DNA from: Paenimyroides ummariense
GTDB lineage: Bacteria; Bacteroidota; Bacteroidia; Flavobacteriales; Flavobacteriaceae
Direction of reading: 5' to 3'
DNA: 64,000 bases
Assembly (NCBI RefSeq): GCF_900115115.1
Contig: NZ_FOVI01000004.1
Location: 62,001-126,000 of the forward strand
Shown: positions 26,147-35,740 of the stretch, one piece after another
Layout: each line of letters opens with the position of its first letter
Position numbering within the stretch: position 1 is the first letter of the stretch
Translations under genes and position numbers: made by a program
The notes under the pieces: model-generated
Told to the model about the DNA's origin: nothing
Seen by the model: the letters and a program-made list of their open reading frames with translations, nothing else
Database searches by the model: none

Positions 26147-27634
26147 ATATTTCAATTCTAATGTTTTAGAAGTTTCTGCTCTTAATTCTTTTAATAATTC
26201 CGGATGATCGTTTAATTTTAATCCAAAAGAAGGAATCATTTCTTTGAATTTTGCCTGCCATTCTGGCGACTTAAATTCGTTTGGAAAACATTTTTCAATC
26301 AACTTCAACATAATGGTAACTGTTGTTGATGCACCTGGAGAAGCACCTAATAAAACCGCCAAACTACCATCGGCTGCGTTTACCACTTCGGTTCCAAAAG
26401 CTAATTCTGCTTTACCATTTTTATCGCGTTTCATTGTTTGTACACGTTGACCTGCAATTTCCAATCTCCAATTTTCTTTTTTGGCATTTGGAAAATATTC
26501 TTTTAACGAAGCTAATTTTTTCTCAGGCGATGCCAATACTTCAGAAATCAAATATTTTGTCAATCCCATGTTATCCAAACCAGCGCCAACCATTGTTCCG
26601 ATATTTCCTGTTGAAATAGAACTGAACAAATCCCAATACGAACCCGTTTTTAAGAATTTGGTTGAAAAACCTGCATAAGGACCAAACAATAATGATTTTT
26701 TGCCGTTTACAAAACGGGTATCCAAATGCGGAACCGACATTGGTGGTGCACCAACAGATGCCAATCCGTAAACTTTTGCAAAATGTTGTTCTGCCAACTG
26801 CTCGTCTTCACAAACCAACCATTGACCAGAAACCGGAAAGCCACCATACGCTTTTCCTTCAGGAATTCCAGATTTTTTCAACAATAAAATAGAAGCGCCG
26901 CCCGCACCAATAAACACAAATTTTGATGTTACCGTGCGTTTTTCACCTGTTTTAATATCTTTTACAGAAACCTTCCATTTACCATCTTGCGTTCGCTTTA
27001 AATCGTAAACTTCCGTATTAAAAGTAACTTTAACACCATCTTGTTTTAGCTGATGTTTAATCATTCGCTTAGTTAATTCGCCAAAATTGACATCGGTTCC
27101 TAAATTCATATAGGTAGCCGCCACTTTTTGATCAGCTTTACGTTTTTCCATAATCAGCGGAGCCCAGTTTTTTATGGTTTCGGTATCTTCGCTGTATTCC
27201 ATTGCTTCAAAAAGCGGTTGTGTTTTTAAAGCTTCGTGTCGTTTTTTAAGGAAATTTACATTTGCATCGCCCCAAACAAAACTCATGTGAGGTACCGTAT
27301 TTACAAATGATTTTGGAGATTGGATAATGTTTTTATTCACCAAATACGACCAAAACTGACGAGATTCTTCAAACTGTTCGCAAATATCTAATGCTTTAGT
27401 TGTATCAATCACACCGTTTTTTTCGGGCGTATAATTTAATTCACAGAAAGCTGCATGACCCGTTCCGGCATTGTTCATAGCATCTGAACTTTCTTGCGCA
27501 GCACTGTCTAAACGTTCAAAAATTTCAATTGTTGCTTTCGGATTTAATTCTTTAAGTAACAACCCAAGTGTAGCGCTCATGATTCCGGCACCAATTAATA
27601 CTACATCGCTTTCTGTACTTTTGTTTGTTGACAT
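26144..27634 (-). CDS. mqo: Malate:quinone oxidoreductase
   Basis: A 496-residue FAD-dependent membrane-associated enzyme of normal length. The N-terminal VVLIGAGIMSATLGLLLKEL (about residues 11-30) is the FAD-binding fingerprint; MNNAGTGHAAFCELNY near residue 52 and GASPGASTTVTIMLKLIE near residue 430 are Mqo signatures. It oxidises malate to oxaloacetate and passes electrons to menaquinone, replacing or backing up the NAD-linked enzyme in the TCA cycle. It is the single gene next to the bidirectional terminator. Confidence 0.96.
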   Translation of the reverse strand: MSTNKSTESDVVLIGAGIMSATLGLLLKELNPKATIEIFERLDSAAQESSDAMNNAGTGHAAFCELNYTPEKNGVIDTTKALDICEQFEESRQFWSYLVNKNIIQSPKSFVNTVPHMSFVWGDANVNFLKKRHEALKTQPLFEAMEYSEDTETIKNWAPLIMEKRKADQKVAATYMNLGTDVNFGELTKRMIKHQLKQDGVKVTFNTEVYDLKRTQDGKWKVSVKDIKTGEKRTVTSKFVFIGAGGASILLLKKSGIPEGKAYGGFPVSGQWLVCEDEQLAEQHFAKVYGLASVGAPPMSVPHLDTRFVNGKKSLLFGPYAGFSTKFLKTGSYWDLFSSISTGNIGTMVGAGLDNMGLTKYLISEVLASPEKKLASLKEYFPNAKKENWRLEIAGQRVQTMKRDKNGKAELAFGTEVVNAADGSLAVLLGASPGASTTVTIMLKLIEKCFPNEFKSPEWQAKFKEMIPSFGLKLNDHPELLKELRAETSKTLELKY

Positions 27635-27673
27635 TTTTAAATGATCTGTTATTTAAAACTTGCTTAATTTATG

Positions 27674-28102
27674 TTAAAACCTGTTGCTGCTCATGTAATC
27701 TTGCAGTAAAATGGTTGCTGCAATTTCATCGACTAAGGCTTTGTTTTGTCGTTGTTTTTTCTTTAAACCGCTATCGATCATTGTTTGAAAAGCGATTTTA
27801 GATGTAAAACGTTCATCCATCCTTATAATTTCTATCTGCGGATACAGATTTGCTAATTTTTCTACGAACTTGTTAATTTCAGCTCCGATACTCGATGCTT
27901 CATTGTTCATACGCTTTGGTTCGCCAACTATTATTTTTGATACTTTTTCTGTTTTAAAATAATTTTCTAAAAACGTAAAAATGGTCTTTGTTTCAACAGT
28001 TGTCAATCCCGATGCGATGATCTGCATTTCGTCGGTCACGGCAATTCCGATACGTTTTCCACCGTAATCAATTGCCATTAGCTTGAAATTATTAGTATTC
28101 AA
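27674..28102 (-). CDS. ruvX: RuvX/YqgF-family Holliday-junction resolvase-like nuclease
   Basis: A 142-residue protein of the YqgF family. LMAIDYGGKRIGIAVTD (about residues 8-24) has the first acidic residue, IIVGEPKRMNNEAS near residue 57 and MDERFTSK near residue 98 the others, and the end carries VDEIAATILLQDYM. Known roles are 16S rRNA 5' processing and putative junction resolution. The frame begins with TTG at 28102, overlapping purM by 11 bases; an ATG at 28078 would clip the first beta strand, so I prefer the TTG, without certainty. Confidence 0.92.
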   Translation of the reverse strand: MNTNNFKLMAIDYGGKRIGIAVTDEMQIIASGLTTVETKTIFTFLENYFKTEKVSKIIVGEPKRMNNEASSIGAEINKFVEKLANLYPQIEIIRMDERFTSKIAFQTMIDSGLKKKQRQNKALVDEIAATILLQDYMSSNRF

Positions 28103-29273
28103 ACGTTCCGTAATTAGATTGTATGGTTAACTTTTTAGAATCAGAAGCTTCTACCCTTCCTACAATTTGTGCGTTTACGTTAAACGATTTAGAAATAGCA
28201 ATAATTTCTTCTGCAATTTCAGGGTTAACGTACAATTCCATTCTGTGACCGCAGTTGAAAACCTGATACATTTCTTTCCAACCCGTTTGCGATTGCTCTT
28301 GTATCAACTTAAATAACGGCGGAACATCGAACAAATTATCTTTAATTACGTGAACATTATCTACAAAATGCAAAATTTTTGTTTGTGCACCACCCGAACA
28401 ATGCACCATTCCGTGCACATCAGTTGCATTAAATTTTGCTAAAATTTCTTTTATGATTGGTGCGTAGGTTCTAGTTGCAGAAAGCACTAATTTACCAGCG
28501 TTTATTGGCGATCCTTCTACGTCATCAGTCAATTTCTTTGCGCCAGAATAGATCAAATCTTTTGGTACTGACGGATCAAAACTTTCAGGGTAATTTTCGG
28601 CCAGATAATGTGCAAAAACATCGTGACGAGCAGATGTTAAACCGTTGCTGCCCATTCCGCCATTGTATTCTTTCTCGTAAGTTGCCTGTCCGAAAGATTC
28701 CAAACCAACAATAACATCACCCGGTTTAATATTGGCATTGTCAATTACATCGCTGCGTTTCATTCGAGCCGTTACGGTAGAATCTACAATAATTGTTCGA
28801 ACAACATCACCAACATCAGCCGTTTCGCCACCTGTAGAATGAATAGTCACTCCAAACTTCTTCAATTCTTCAATCAATTCTTCCGTTCCGTTGATAATTG
28901 CCGAAATAACTTCGCCAGGAACCAGATTTTTGTTTCTACCAATTGTAGAAGACAACATGATGTTATCTGTAGCACCAACACACAACAAATCATCGATATT
29001 CATGATTAAGGCATCTTGTGCGATACCTTTCCAAACAGATAAATCGCCGGTTTCTTTCCAATAAAGATACGCCAAAGACGATTTTGTTCCAGCGCCATCG
29101 GCATGCATAATTAAGCAATAATCTTCGTCATTGGTTAAATAATCGGGAACAATTTTACAGAAAGCTTTAGGGAATAAACCTTTATCAATGTTTTTAATAG
29201 CATTATGCACATCTTCTTTTTGGGCAGATACCCCACGTTGCGCATAACGATTTGTACTATTATCTGAACTCAT
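28092..29273 (-). CDS. purM: Phosphoribosylformylglycinamidine cyclo-ligase (AIR synthase)
   Basis: A 393-residue enzyme of the PurM family, the longer form usual in Bacteroidota. MHADGAGTKSSLAYLYW near residue 55 and STGGETADVGDVV near residue 147 are ATP/substrate-binding loops, and GHRMELYV near residue 346 belongs to the C-terminal domain. It closes the imidazole ring in purine synthesis. A good promoter lies just upstream, and ruvX overlaps its 3' end, so the two form one operon. Confidence 0.94.
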   Translation of the reverse strand: MSSDNSTNRYAQRGVSAQKEDVHNAIKNIDKGLFPKAFCKIVPDYLTNDEDYCLIMHADGAGTKSSLAYLYWKETGDLSVWKGIAQDALIMNIDDLLCVGATDNIMLSSTIGRNKNLVPGEVISAIINGTEELIEELKKFGVTIHSTGGETADVGDVVRTIIVDSTVTARMKRSDVIDNANIKPGDVIVGLESFGQATYEKEYNGGMGSNGLTSARHDVFAHYLAENYPESFDPSVPKDLIYSGAKKLTDDVEGSPINAGKLVLSATRTYAPIIKEILAKFNATDVHGMVHCSGGAQTKILHFVDNVHVIKDNLFDVPPLFKLIQEQSQTGWKEMYQVFNCGHRMELYVNPEIAEEIIAISKSFNVNAQIVGRVEASDSKKLTIQSNYGTFEY

Positions 29274-29292
29274 ATTTTTGTGTGTTGTTGTG

Positions 29293-29323
29293 CAAATTTA
29301 CATTTAAAAACAATGTTTTGCAA
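29293..29323 (-). promoter_or_regulatory. Promoter of purM-ruvX
   Basis: Minus strand: TTG (29321-29323), 20-base spacer, TAAATTTG (29293-29300), a perfect Bacteroidota-type promoter 20 bases before the purM start. Confidence 0.62.
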
Positions 29324-29361
29324 TGGAATTAATAACAAATATCTAACGATTGCATAATTTG

Positions 29362-30108
29362 TTACAAAGTACGCAAAATTGTCGTAGCATCGGCTTGTGC
29401 TTGCGGCAAAATGGTAATATCGGCTACCTGCACATGTTTTGGCTGATTTACTGCAAATGCGATATTTGCGGCAATATCTTCTGCTTTTAAAGGCTCATAA
29501 CCTTGATATACTTTACTTGCGATATCTTCATTCCCTTTAAATCGAACCAAAGAAAATTCGGTTTCTACAGCACCTGGAGCAATTCCTGTAACTTTAATTC
29601 CCAACGGAAGAAAATCTAAACGCATGCCTTTTGTAAGTGCTTCTACCGCCCATTTTGATGCGCAATAAGTTGTTCCGTTTGCATACGCTTGTTTACCGGC
29701 AATCGATGAAATATTTACAATATGTGCATTATCGGAATTTTTAATGAGTGGCAAACACGCTTTGGTAACGTAAATTAATCCTTTTACGTTGATATCAATC
29801 ATCGCATCCAAATCATCTAAATCGGCATCTTGAAAACTCGCCAAACCGTGTGCATTACCTGCGTTGTTAATCAAAACATCAATATTTTGCCATTCGGTAG
29901 GTATCGATTCAAAAGCAGTAAAAACTTCTTCTTTCTTAGCAACATCAAATGGTAATAATAAAGTTGGTGTATCAATAAGTTCGGCTTGCAGTTGTTGTAA
30001 TCTTTCCAACCTTCTTCCACATAAAATCAATCGGTTTCCTTCAGCCAAAATTTTTGCAGTTGCATAGCCAATTCCTGAACTGGCACCGGTAATAAGTATT
30101 GTTTTCAT
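29362..30108 (-). CDS. Short-chain dehydrogenase/reductase (YdfG-like)
   Basis: A 248-residue NAD(P)-dependent SDR. I chose the ATG at 30108, which starts MKTILITGASSGIGYATA with the cofactor-binding TGASSGIG at residues 7-14; the longer frame adds seven residues without support. NNAG lies near residue 84 and the catalytic Ser-Tyr-Lys as ISSIAGKQAY and YCASK near residues 136-153. CGRRLERLQ after the first Rossmann unit suggests NADP. Similarity in layout to YdfG (3-hydroxy acid/serine dehydrogenases) is family-level inference. Substrate unknown. Confidence 0.9.
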   Translation of the reverse strand: MKTILITGASSGIGYATAKILAEGNRLILCGRRLERLQQLQAELIDTPTLLLPFDVAKKEEVFTAFESIPTEWQNIDVLINNAGNAHGLASFQDADLDDLDAMIDINVKGLIYVTKACLPLIKNSDNAHIVNISSIAGKQAYANGTTYCASKWAVEALTKGMRLDFLPLGIKVTGIAPGAVETEFSLVRFKGNEDIASKVYQGYEPLKAEDIAANIAFAVNQPKHVQVADITILPQAQADATTILRTL

Positions 30109-30144
30109 TTTAACGAAATCTTTTGGCAAAGGTAAAACACATTT

Positions 30145-32433
30145 TTAAATAACGGTTTGTTTTAAGCCTTGCATTATGCATTGCCATAAATAATTAAAGA
30201 ACGACTTTTCTTTAGTACGGTCAACAGGTTTAATTTCCACTTTTTTAAATCCGTCGGTGTTCGATCGAACCACCATATTGGCAGCTGCTGTTAAAAATTT
30301 ACGTTCTTTATTCTCCTTATTAAGCAGCGTCATTTTTAAATTGTTGAAATCCATGGCGTACTGCCCCGTTGCCGTATTATTGTTTCCGCTGAAATTAAAT
30401 GCCATGTGATCGATTTTTCCATCTGCCTGCACTTTTAAATAAGGTTTTAGAAACGGATTCATTGCCGGAGCCGGAAAGTTTTTTAAATCGCCATTAATGT
30501 TGAATTTTTCAGATCGATCCATAATATCAAACTGCCAGCTTGCCACCAAATCGCCTTGCTGCATAAATTTTGTTTTAACAAATATCTGGGTTTTTGGTCC
30601 GTTAGAACGCTTGTATCCGCTGTAAAGATTGGTTGCTGTTAAATTAAAATTCGCAAAAGTAAGCTTACCCGGATTGGTACTCGTTGCGGTATCTTCTTCG
30701 TACGAAAGTTTTGAATTCTTGATTTTTAAAGTTTGTATTTCAAACGGAAAATCAACATTTCGCAATCTGTAGCTATACAAATGATTTTCTTTAGGATTTA
30801 AAGGAACTGAAACATCGCGGTAAATTTGCGCATCCATATTGTTTAAAAGCACTTCTTTAAACTTTATGAAAAATTCATCTTGCGCATCAAATCCCCAAGT
30901 AAAATTATTGAATTGCAACTCATTTGCCGATAAATTGTAATAATCTTGAGCGTATTTTAATTTTGCTGCATGTTGTTTTCGACTTATTTTCGGAATCATT
31001 TTAAAATTTTTCACCGATGCATTAGCTTGTTTCAGTACAATTCCAGCTGCGTGAATGTTGTAGTCTTTACCAGTATCAAAATGAATTTTCCCTGTTGTTA
31101 GCAACGGATTTTTATACACAAACGGAACATTTTCTAAAACCGTTTTATCGTCAACCCGAATATCACTTAAGGTTAAATTAAAATTGTTTACGGTTAGTTT
31201 TTTATATTTTGCTGCATGATCTTTTAAAACGTAATTGGCGTTGTTTACCGACACTTTATTAATTAAAACAAGATCGTTTAGTTTACTTGGTTCGCTTGTT
31301 TTTTTAGATGGATTTTTCTTTGGAACATGTACAAATTGCGGGTTATTCAACTGAAATTCATCAATTACTAAATGTTGTTTTACTTTGTTTGATATTTTCT
31401 TGATTTTGATATCAAAATTGCTCACATTTAAAACTCCTAACGAATTAAATGCGGATTTTTTTATATCGATTTGATCAACATCCAACTGAAAAGGAATCAG
31501 CGGCTGCACCATTTTTTCGGTATCCTTTTTTGCTTGTTGAACCACCGTTTGATTTTTCTGATCCAAAATTTTCACGTTAATCGAATCAATAGAAATTGCG
31601 CCGATCTTCACAAACAAATCGTCGGTTTTATTATAGCCCCAATCGGTATTTTTCAGAGTAAGTTTAGGCACATCAACCAATAATCGGGTATTTGCTTCGG
31701 TCTGCGTATTTTTAAATTCTTTTGATGTTTTGTATGGCAACAGTCTAAAATTATTCACCGAAATATTCTGCATATCAATAGCAATACTGTTCGATTTTAC
31801 AATTTGCAGATCATTTACCACACTGTAAACAGAGTCAATTTTAAAACTATAATCGGTATAAGTAAATGGAATATCTTTTTGCACCGTATATTTTCCCATG
31901 TGAATTCCGTCGATCTCTGCGTTGAAATTAAAGATTTCGTGTAATAAGGTATCGTTTCCGGCAGTCATCATTTTTAAATGCGCTTTTTGCACACTTATTT
32001 TATCAATATCGATAATTGAAGATAACTTCGATTCACTTTTAAGCGTATCACGAACTGCAGGTTTTAAAACAGTAATTTCCGGACCAATAACAGAAATGGT
32101 GTAGGCTTTAAGATTTTTATTTTTGATTAATTCGTAGAAATTTACACCGGTAACGCTGATGCGTTCTACCTTACCAAAAAAATCGATGTCTTTTTTAATA
32201 TCGGCATTCTTCTTGGGTGTCAGTTCCACATTTTCTATAGACAGACTATTGCTGAAAATAGAAAAATTCATATCATTATAAACCAAATTATAGGCGGTGT
32301 CGTTTTTGTCTTCTATAATTTTAGGAAGCTGATTTTTAATAATCACATTTATTGTAACATTTACTATAACTGCCAACAATAGTACAGACAAGGCAATAAT
32401 ACCTATGATTTTTACAGGCTTGGTGATTTTCAT
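30145..32433 (-). CDS. AsmA-like membrane-anchored protein
   Basis: A 762-residue protein from the ATG at 32433 (MKITKPVKIIG; a longer frame begins ten codons upstream). One N-terminal transmembrane segment (about residues 7-30) is followed by a long periplasmic body of alternating beta strands with phrases such as LSIENVELTP and VSNFDIKIKK, typical of AsmA/DUF748-type proteins, which may act in lipid transport or outer-membrane assembly. The second such protein in this window beside the TamB-type one. No enzymatic motif is seen. It ends 36 bases from the SDR start on the same strand. Confidence 0.75.
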   Translation of the reverse strand: MKITKPVKIIGIIALSVLLLAVIVNVTINVIIKNQLPKIIEDKNDTAYNLVYNDMNFSIFSNSLSIENVELTPKKNADIKKDIDFFGKVERISVTGVNFYELIKNKNLKAYTISVIGPEITVLKPAVRDTLKSESKLSSIIDIDKISVQKAHLKMMTAGNDTLLHEIFNFNAEIDGIHMGKYTVQKDIPFTYTDYSFKIDSVYSVVNDLQIVKSNSIAIDMQNISVNNFRLLPYKTSKEFKNTQTEANTRLLVDVPKLTLKNTDWGYNKTDDLFVKIGAISIDSINVKILDQKNQTVVQQAKKDTEKMVQPLIPFQLDVDQIDIKKSAFNSLGVLNVSNFDIKIKKISNKVKQHLVIDEFQLNNPQFVHVPKKNPSKKTSEPSKLNDLVLINKVSVNNANYVLKDHAAKYKKLTVNNFNLTLSDIRVDDKTVLENVPFVYKNPLLTTGKIHFDTGKDYNIHAAGIVLKQANASVKNFKMIPKISRKQHAAKLKYAQDYYNLSANELQFNNFTWGFDAQDEFFIKFKEVLLNNMDAQIYRDVSVPLNPKENHLYSYRLRNVDFPFEIQTLKIKNSKLSYEEDTATSTNPGKLTFANFNLTATNLYSGYKRSNGPKTQIFVKTKFMQQGDLVASWQFDIMDRSEKFNINGDLKNFPAPAMNPFLKPYLKVQADGKIDHMAFNFSGNNNTATGQYAMDFNNLKMTLLNKENKERKFLTAAANMVVRSNTDGFKKVEIKPVDRTKEKSFFNYLWQCIMQGLKQTVI

Positions 32434-32538
32434 AAAAGCTACATTTTTTATTAAATGTAACAAAAAATATTCAAATGCTTTTTTAGTTTTACAAACAATT
32501 ATAAACTAATTTTAAACCACAATAATGTATAAATAAAA

Positions 32539-32564
32539 AGATTGCCAAGAACCCTTGGCAATCT
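32539..32564. terminator. Orphan terminator-like hairpin between divergent genes
   Basis: A perfect 11-base stem, AGATTGCCAAG (32539-32549) and CTTGGCAATCT (32554-32564), with a 4-base loop. On the minus strand it runs into TTTTTATTTATA, like a terminator. No known minus-strand gene lies upstream of it: the AsmA-like gene starts after it and the AraC gene points away. Confidence 0.5.
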
Positions 32565-32649
32565 CTAAATAAATATGAAATACAAAGTTTAATTTTGTAA
32601 TGTAGTAAAAGTATTGATTTTTAATTGATTACGCAAATAAATTTTTAAA

Positions 32650-33534
32650 ATGTCTGAAATCAAACTGTTAAAAATAAATGATTTTAAAAACAAAGAGCCT
32701 GAAAACTCTTTTTATGCCAACACCATAACCTATCATTTGCTTTTACATCACTCGCGAATTGAAAAGCCGCACAAGCATAATTTTTATGCCGTTTTTCTGT
32801 TTACCAAAGGCACAGGAATGCACGAAATTGATTTTAATAAGTACGAAGTAAAACCAGGATCGGTCTTTTTTCTGTATCCCGGACAAACCCATTCGTGGGA
32901 ACTTTCAGACGATATTGACGGATACATATTTTTTCATACCGAAGATTTTTATGAAATGACGTATGTAAATAATTCCATTAAAGATTTTCCTTTTTTTGAA
33001 TCGAATTACTCCGATAAATGTATCTATTTAACTGAAGATAAATGCCGATTGATTGAAGATCTTTTTAAAACACTTTTATTAGAATCTGCAAATGAAGAAT
33101 GGAAGAAAAAGCAGATGATTTTATCGTATTTAACACAAATCTATATTAATTTAAACCGATTTTTAGAAACACAGAGTGCTGTTAACTTTTCAGATTTAAG
33201 ACATTATCAATCAGTCTTTTCAAAATTTGAAAAATTGGTAGACGAACATTTTTCAAAAATAAAATCAGCAACAGAATATGCTGATTTATTGAATATTACA
33301 CAGAAACATTTAAATAGAATTGTTAAGTCTATCACCCAAAAAACAACTACCGAAATTATTACCGGTCGCATTATTCTGGAAGCGAAACGCCAGTTGCTTT
33401 ATACCGATAAAACCTTAAACGAAATCGCGTTTGATTTAGGTTTTAGTGATTATACTTACTTTTCGCGTTTGTTTAAAAAGCAGGTTGAAATTACCGCGTC
33501 AGATTTTAGAAAATTATACAAAAACGAAAGATAA
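32650..33534 (+). CDS. AraC-family transcriptional regulator
   Basis: A 294-residue regulator. The N-terminal half is a cupin-type sensor domain (HSRIEKPHKHNFYAVFLFTKG near residues 36-56 and GSVFFLYPGQTHSWEL near residue 75). The C-terminal 100 residues form the two helix-turn-helix motifs of AraC/XylS: AEYADLLNITQKHLNRIVK and LNEIAFDLGFSDYTYFSRLFKKQ (about 258-280). A -7-like TAATTTTG lies at 32590-32597. Divergent from the AsmA-like gene; the effector is unknown. Confidence 0.93.
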   Translation: MSEIKLLKINDFKNKEPENSFYANTITYHLLLHHSRIEKPHKHNFYAVFLFTKGTGMHEIDFNKYEVKPGSVFFLYPGQTHSWELSDDIDGYIFFHTEDFYEMTYVNNSIKDFPFFESNYSDKCIYLTEDKCRLIEDLFKTLLLESANEEWKKKQMILSYLTQIYINLNRFLETQSAVNFSDLRHYQSVFSKFEKLVDEHFSKIKSATEYADLLNITQKHLNRIVKSITQKTTTEIITGRIILEAKRQLLYTDKTLNEIAFDLGFSDYTYFSRLFKKQVEITASDFRKLYKNER

Positions 33535-33537
33535 TTC

Positions 33538-33897
33538 TTAAACTTCGTCTTCTTTTTTGTAAAATAGATTAAGCCACATTAAACGCGATACACGATAATT
33601 AAACGTAGATAATATTAATATTACAAGCACAACACCAATAAAAATACTTAAAAAACCTACGTTAAACAATAATCCCAAAACAAAAACTGCCACCATTTCA
33701 GCCACCGTTAAAGCATAACTCATATACATTCCACCAAAATAAAAACCAGGTTCGCGGTGAAACGAATAGTTGCATTTTGAACAACGCTCATTCATAACCG
33801 GCATTCTAAACAAAAACGGATTTCCTTTTACCTTAAAAACTTTGGTTCCGCCGCATTTGGGACAAGTACCATCTAAAACTTTACTTACGTAAGACAT
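33538..33897 (-). CDS. DUF983-family zinc-ribbon membrane protein
   Basis: A 119-residue protein with an N-terminal zinc ribbon (Cys12, Cys15, Cys39, Cys42), then the family hallmark REPGFYFGGMYMSYAL (about residues 49-64) and two transmembrane helices (about 62-82 and 84-104). Function of DUF983 is unknown. It ends 3 bases from the convergent AraC gene. Confidence 0.9.
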   Translation of the reverse strand: MSYVSKVLDGTCPKCGGTKVFKVKGNPFLFRMPVMNERCSKCNYSFHREPGFYFGGMYMSYALTVAEMVAVFVLGLLFNVGFLSIFIGVVLVILILSTFNYRVSRLMWLNLFYKKEDEV

Positions 33898-33997
33898 TTC
33901 TTATTAATTTTGTACAAATATATGACTATTTATCACGTTAAACCGTTTCAAAAAAACGCAATTAGTTGCACAATTCAGACATTTAATTAAATTTTAC

Positions 33998-35689
33998 ATG
34001 AATACAAATTCGGCAGAAACACCTTGTTTTATTACTTTTAACGAAGATGTATCTACTATAAAATTACCTGAAAAATTAAATTTCCCGTTTTATTATGATG
34101 TGCATCCGTTATGCGAAATTGCTGCTGAACAAGTGCAACATTTTCTGGAAACAAATGGTAAATTGCAACATAATTTCGGTTTAGAAAACAATGCTGATTT
34201 ATTACCAATTGGTAAAATGTTTGGTGTTTTAATTGTTGAAAATAATGGAGAATTAGGATTTTTAGCAGCTTATTCAGGCAAATTGGCAAACAGTAATTCT
34301 GTTGCATTTTTTGTTCCGCCTGTTTTTGATATGCTAACTGATAACGGTTATTTTTTACGGAAAGAAGAAGAACTGAATGCCATAAATAGAGAAATTGAAT
34401 CGTTAGAAAATAATACAGATTTAAAAAATCTTCAAAGAAAAATAACTGATTTAGAAGCAACTGCCAAGCATGAAATTGATTCTTTTAAAGAAAAGATTAA
34501 AATCAATAAAAAGTCAAGAAAAGAAGAACGTCTTCTAAAAAAAGAAATACTTTCTGTTGAAGAATACCAAAAATTTGAAGCTGATTTAATCAAGCAGAGT
34601 TTATACGACAAACATTTGCTGAAAGAATTAACCAATAATTTTGAAACAGAATTAAATTCAATCAAAAAAGAAATTTCCATCTTAACAAATCAAATTGAAA
34701 TTCTGAAGAATCTTCGCAAAACAAAATCGAATGCATTACAAAACTGGCTTTTTACAAACTACACTTTTTTAAATGCCGAAAGTGAAGAAAAATCACTGCT
34801 CGATATATTTAAAACGGCACTTCACTCCCAACCTCCTGCTGGTGCCGGCGAATGTTGTGCACCCAAATTATTTCAGTACGCATACAAAAATAATTTAAAG
34901 CCAATTGCTTTGGCAGAATTCTGGTGGGGACAATCGCCAAAATCAGAAGTTCGCAAACACAAACAATTTTATCCGTCGTGTTGGGGTAAGTGCGAACCCA
35001 TTTTAAGTCACATGCTTAAAGGATTGCAGGTAGATGAAAATCCGTTTTTACAAAATCCTGCAAAAGACAAAGAATTGGAAATTATTTACGATGATCCTTA
35101 TTTGGTGGTTATCAACAAACCTGCAGAATTTTTATCGGTACCCGGAATCAACATCAGCGATTCGGTTTACGAACGTATCAAACACAGGTATCCGCACGCA
35201 ACTGGTCCGTTAATTGTGCATCGGTTAGATATGTCCACCTCTGGATTAATGGTTCTTGCTAAAAATAAAGACACGCACGAAAATCTTCAAAAACAGTTTA
35301 TAAAACGCAAAGTAAAGAAAAGTTATATTGCCTTGTTAGATGGATTGATCGAAACGGATTCCGGTAAAATCGAACTGCCTTTACGAGTTGATTTAGACGA
35401 TCGTCCGCGACAAATTGTCTGTTACGAATATGGAAAAATGGGCATTACCGATTTCAAAGTATTATCAAAAACTGAAAATTCAACCCGAATTCAATATTTT
35501 CCAATAACGGGCAGAACACATCAGTTACGTGTACATTCGGCTCATAAATCAGGATTAAATGCTCCAATTAAGGGCGACGATTTGTACGGCACAAAATCAA
35601 ATCGACTGCATTTGCACGCACATACGTTGGAATTTTTCCATCCAATCACAAAAGAATGGGTTATTTTTAAGGCAGATCCAGATTTTTAA
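33998..35689 (+). CDS. RluA-family pseudouridine synthase with long N-terminal extension
   Basis: A 563-residue protein. The C-terminal 200 residues are an RluA-type pseudouridine synthase: EIIYDDPYLVVINKPAEFL (about 364-382), catalytic HRLDMSTSG (residues 408-416, nucleophile Asp411) and FPITGRTHQLRVH near residue 506. In front is an unusually long region: a folded domain (1-110) with GKMFGVLIVE, a charged coiled coil (about 120-245) and a Cys/Trp-rich segment (about 280-350: PPAGAGECCAPKLF, WWGQSPKS, CWGKCEPIL). Family members of this size occur in several bacteria; the extension probably selects the RNA substrate, which I cannot name. Confidence 0.9.
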   Translation: MNTNSAETPCFITFNEDVSTIKLPEKLNFPFYYDVHPLCEIAAEQVQHFLETNGKLQHNFGLENNADLLPIGKMFGVLIVENNGELGFLAAYSGKLANSNSVAFFVPPVFDMLTDNGYFLRKEEELNAINREIESLENNTDLKNLQRKITDLEATAKHEIDSFKEKIKINKKSRKEERLLKKEILSVEEYQKFEADLIKQSLYDKHLLKELTNNFETELNSIKKEISILTNQIEILKNLRKTKSNALQNWLFTNYTFLNAESEEKSLLDIFKTALHSQPPAGAGECCAPKLFQYAYKNNLKPIALAEFWWGQSPKSEVRKHKQFYPSCWGKCEPILSHMLKGLQVDENPFLQNPAKDKELEIIYDDPYLVVINKPAEFLSVPGINISDSVYERIKHRYPHATGPLIVHRLDMSTSGLMVLAKNKDTHENLQKQFIKRKVKKSYIALLDGLIETDSGKIELPLRVDLDDRPRQIVCYEYGKMGITDFKVLSKTENSTRIQYFPITGRTHQLRVHSAHKSGLNAPIKGDDLYGTKSNRLHLHAHTLEFFHPITKEWVIFKADPDF

Positions 35690-35740
35690 GCAAATCAACC
35701 TCACAAACTTTTTGTACATTTGTGTTGATTAATCACGGCT

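Noticed and set aside
34056..34460. Open frame of 134 codons on the minus strand in the pseudouridine synthase gene
   Set aside because: Falls inside the extension of a gene with a clear frame and a well-placed start; low-complexity Leu/Gln-rich shadow.
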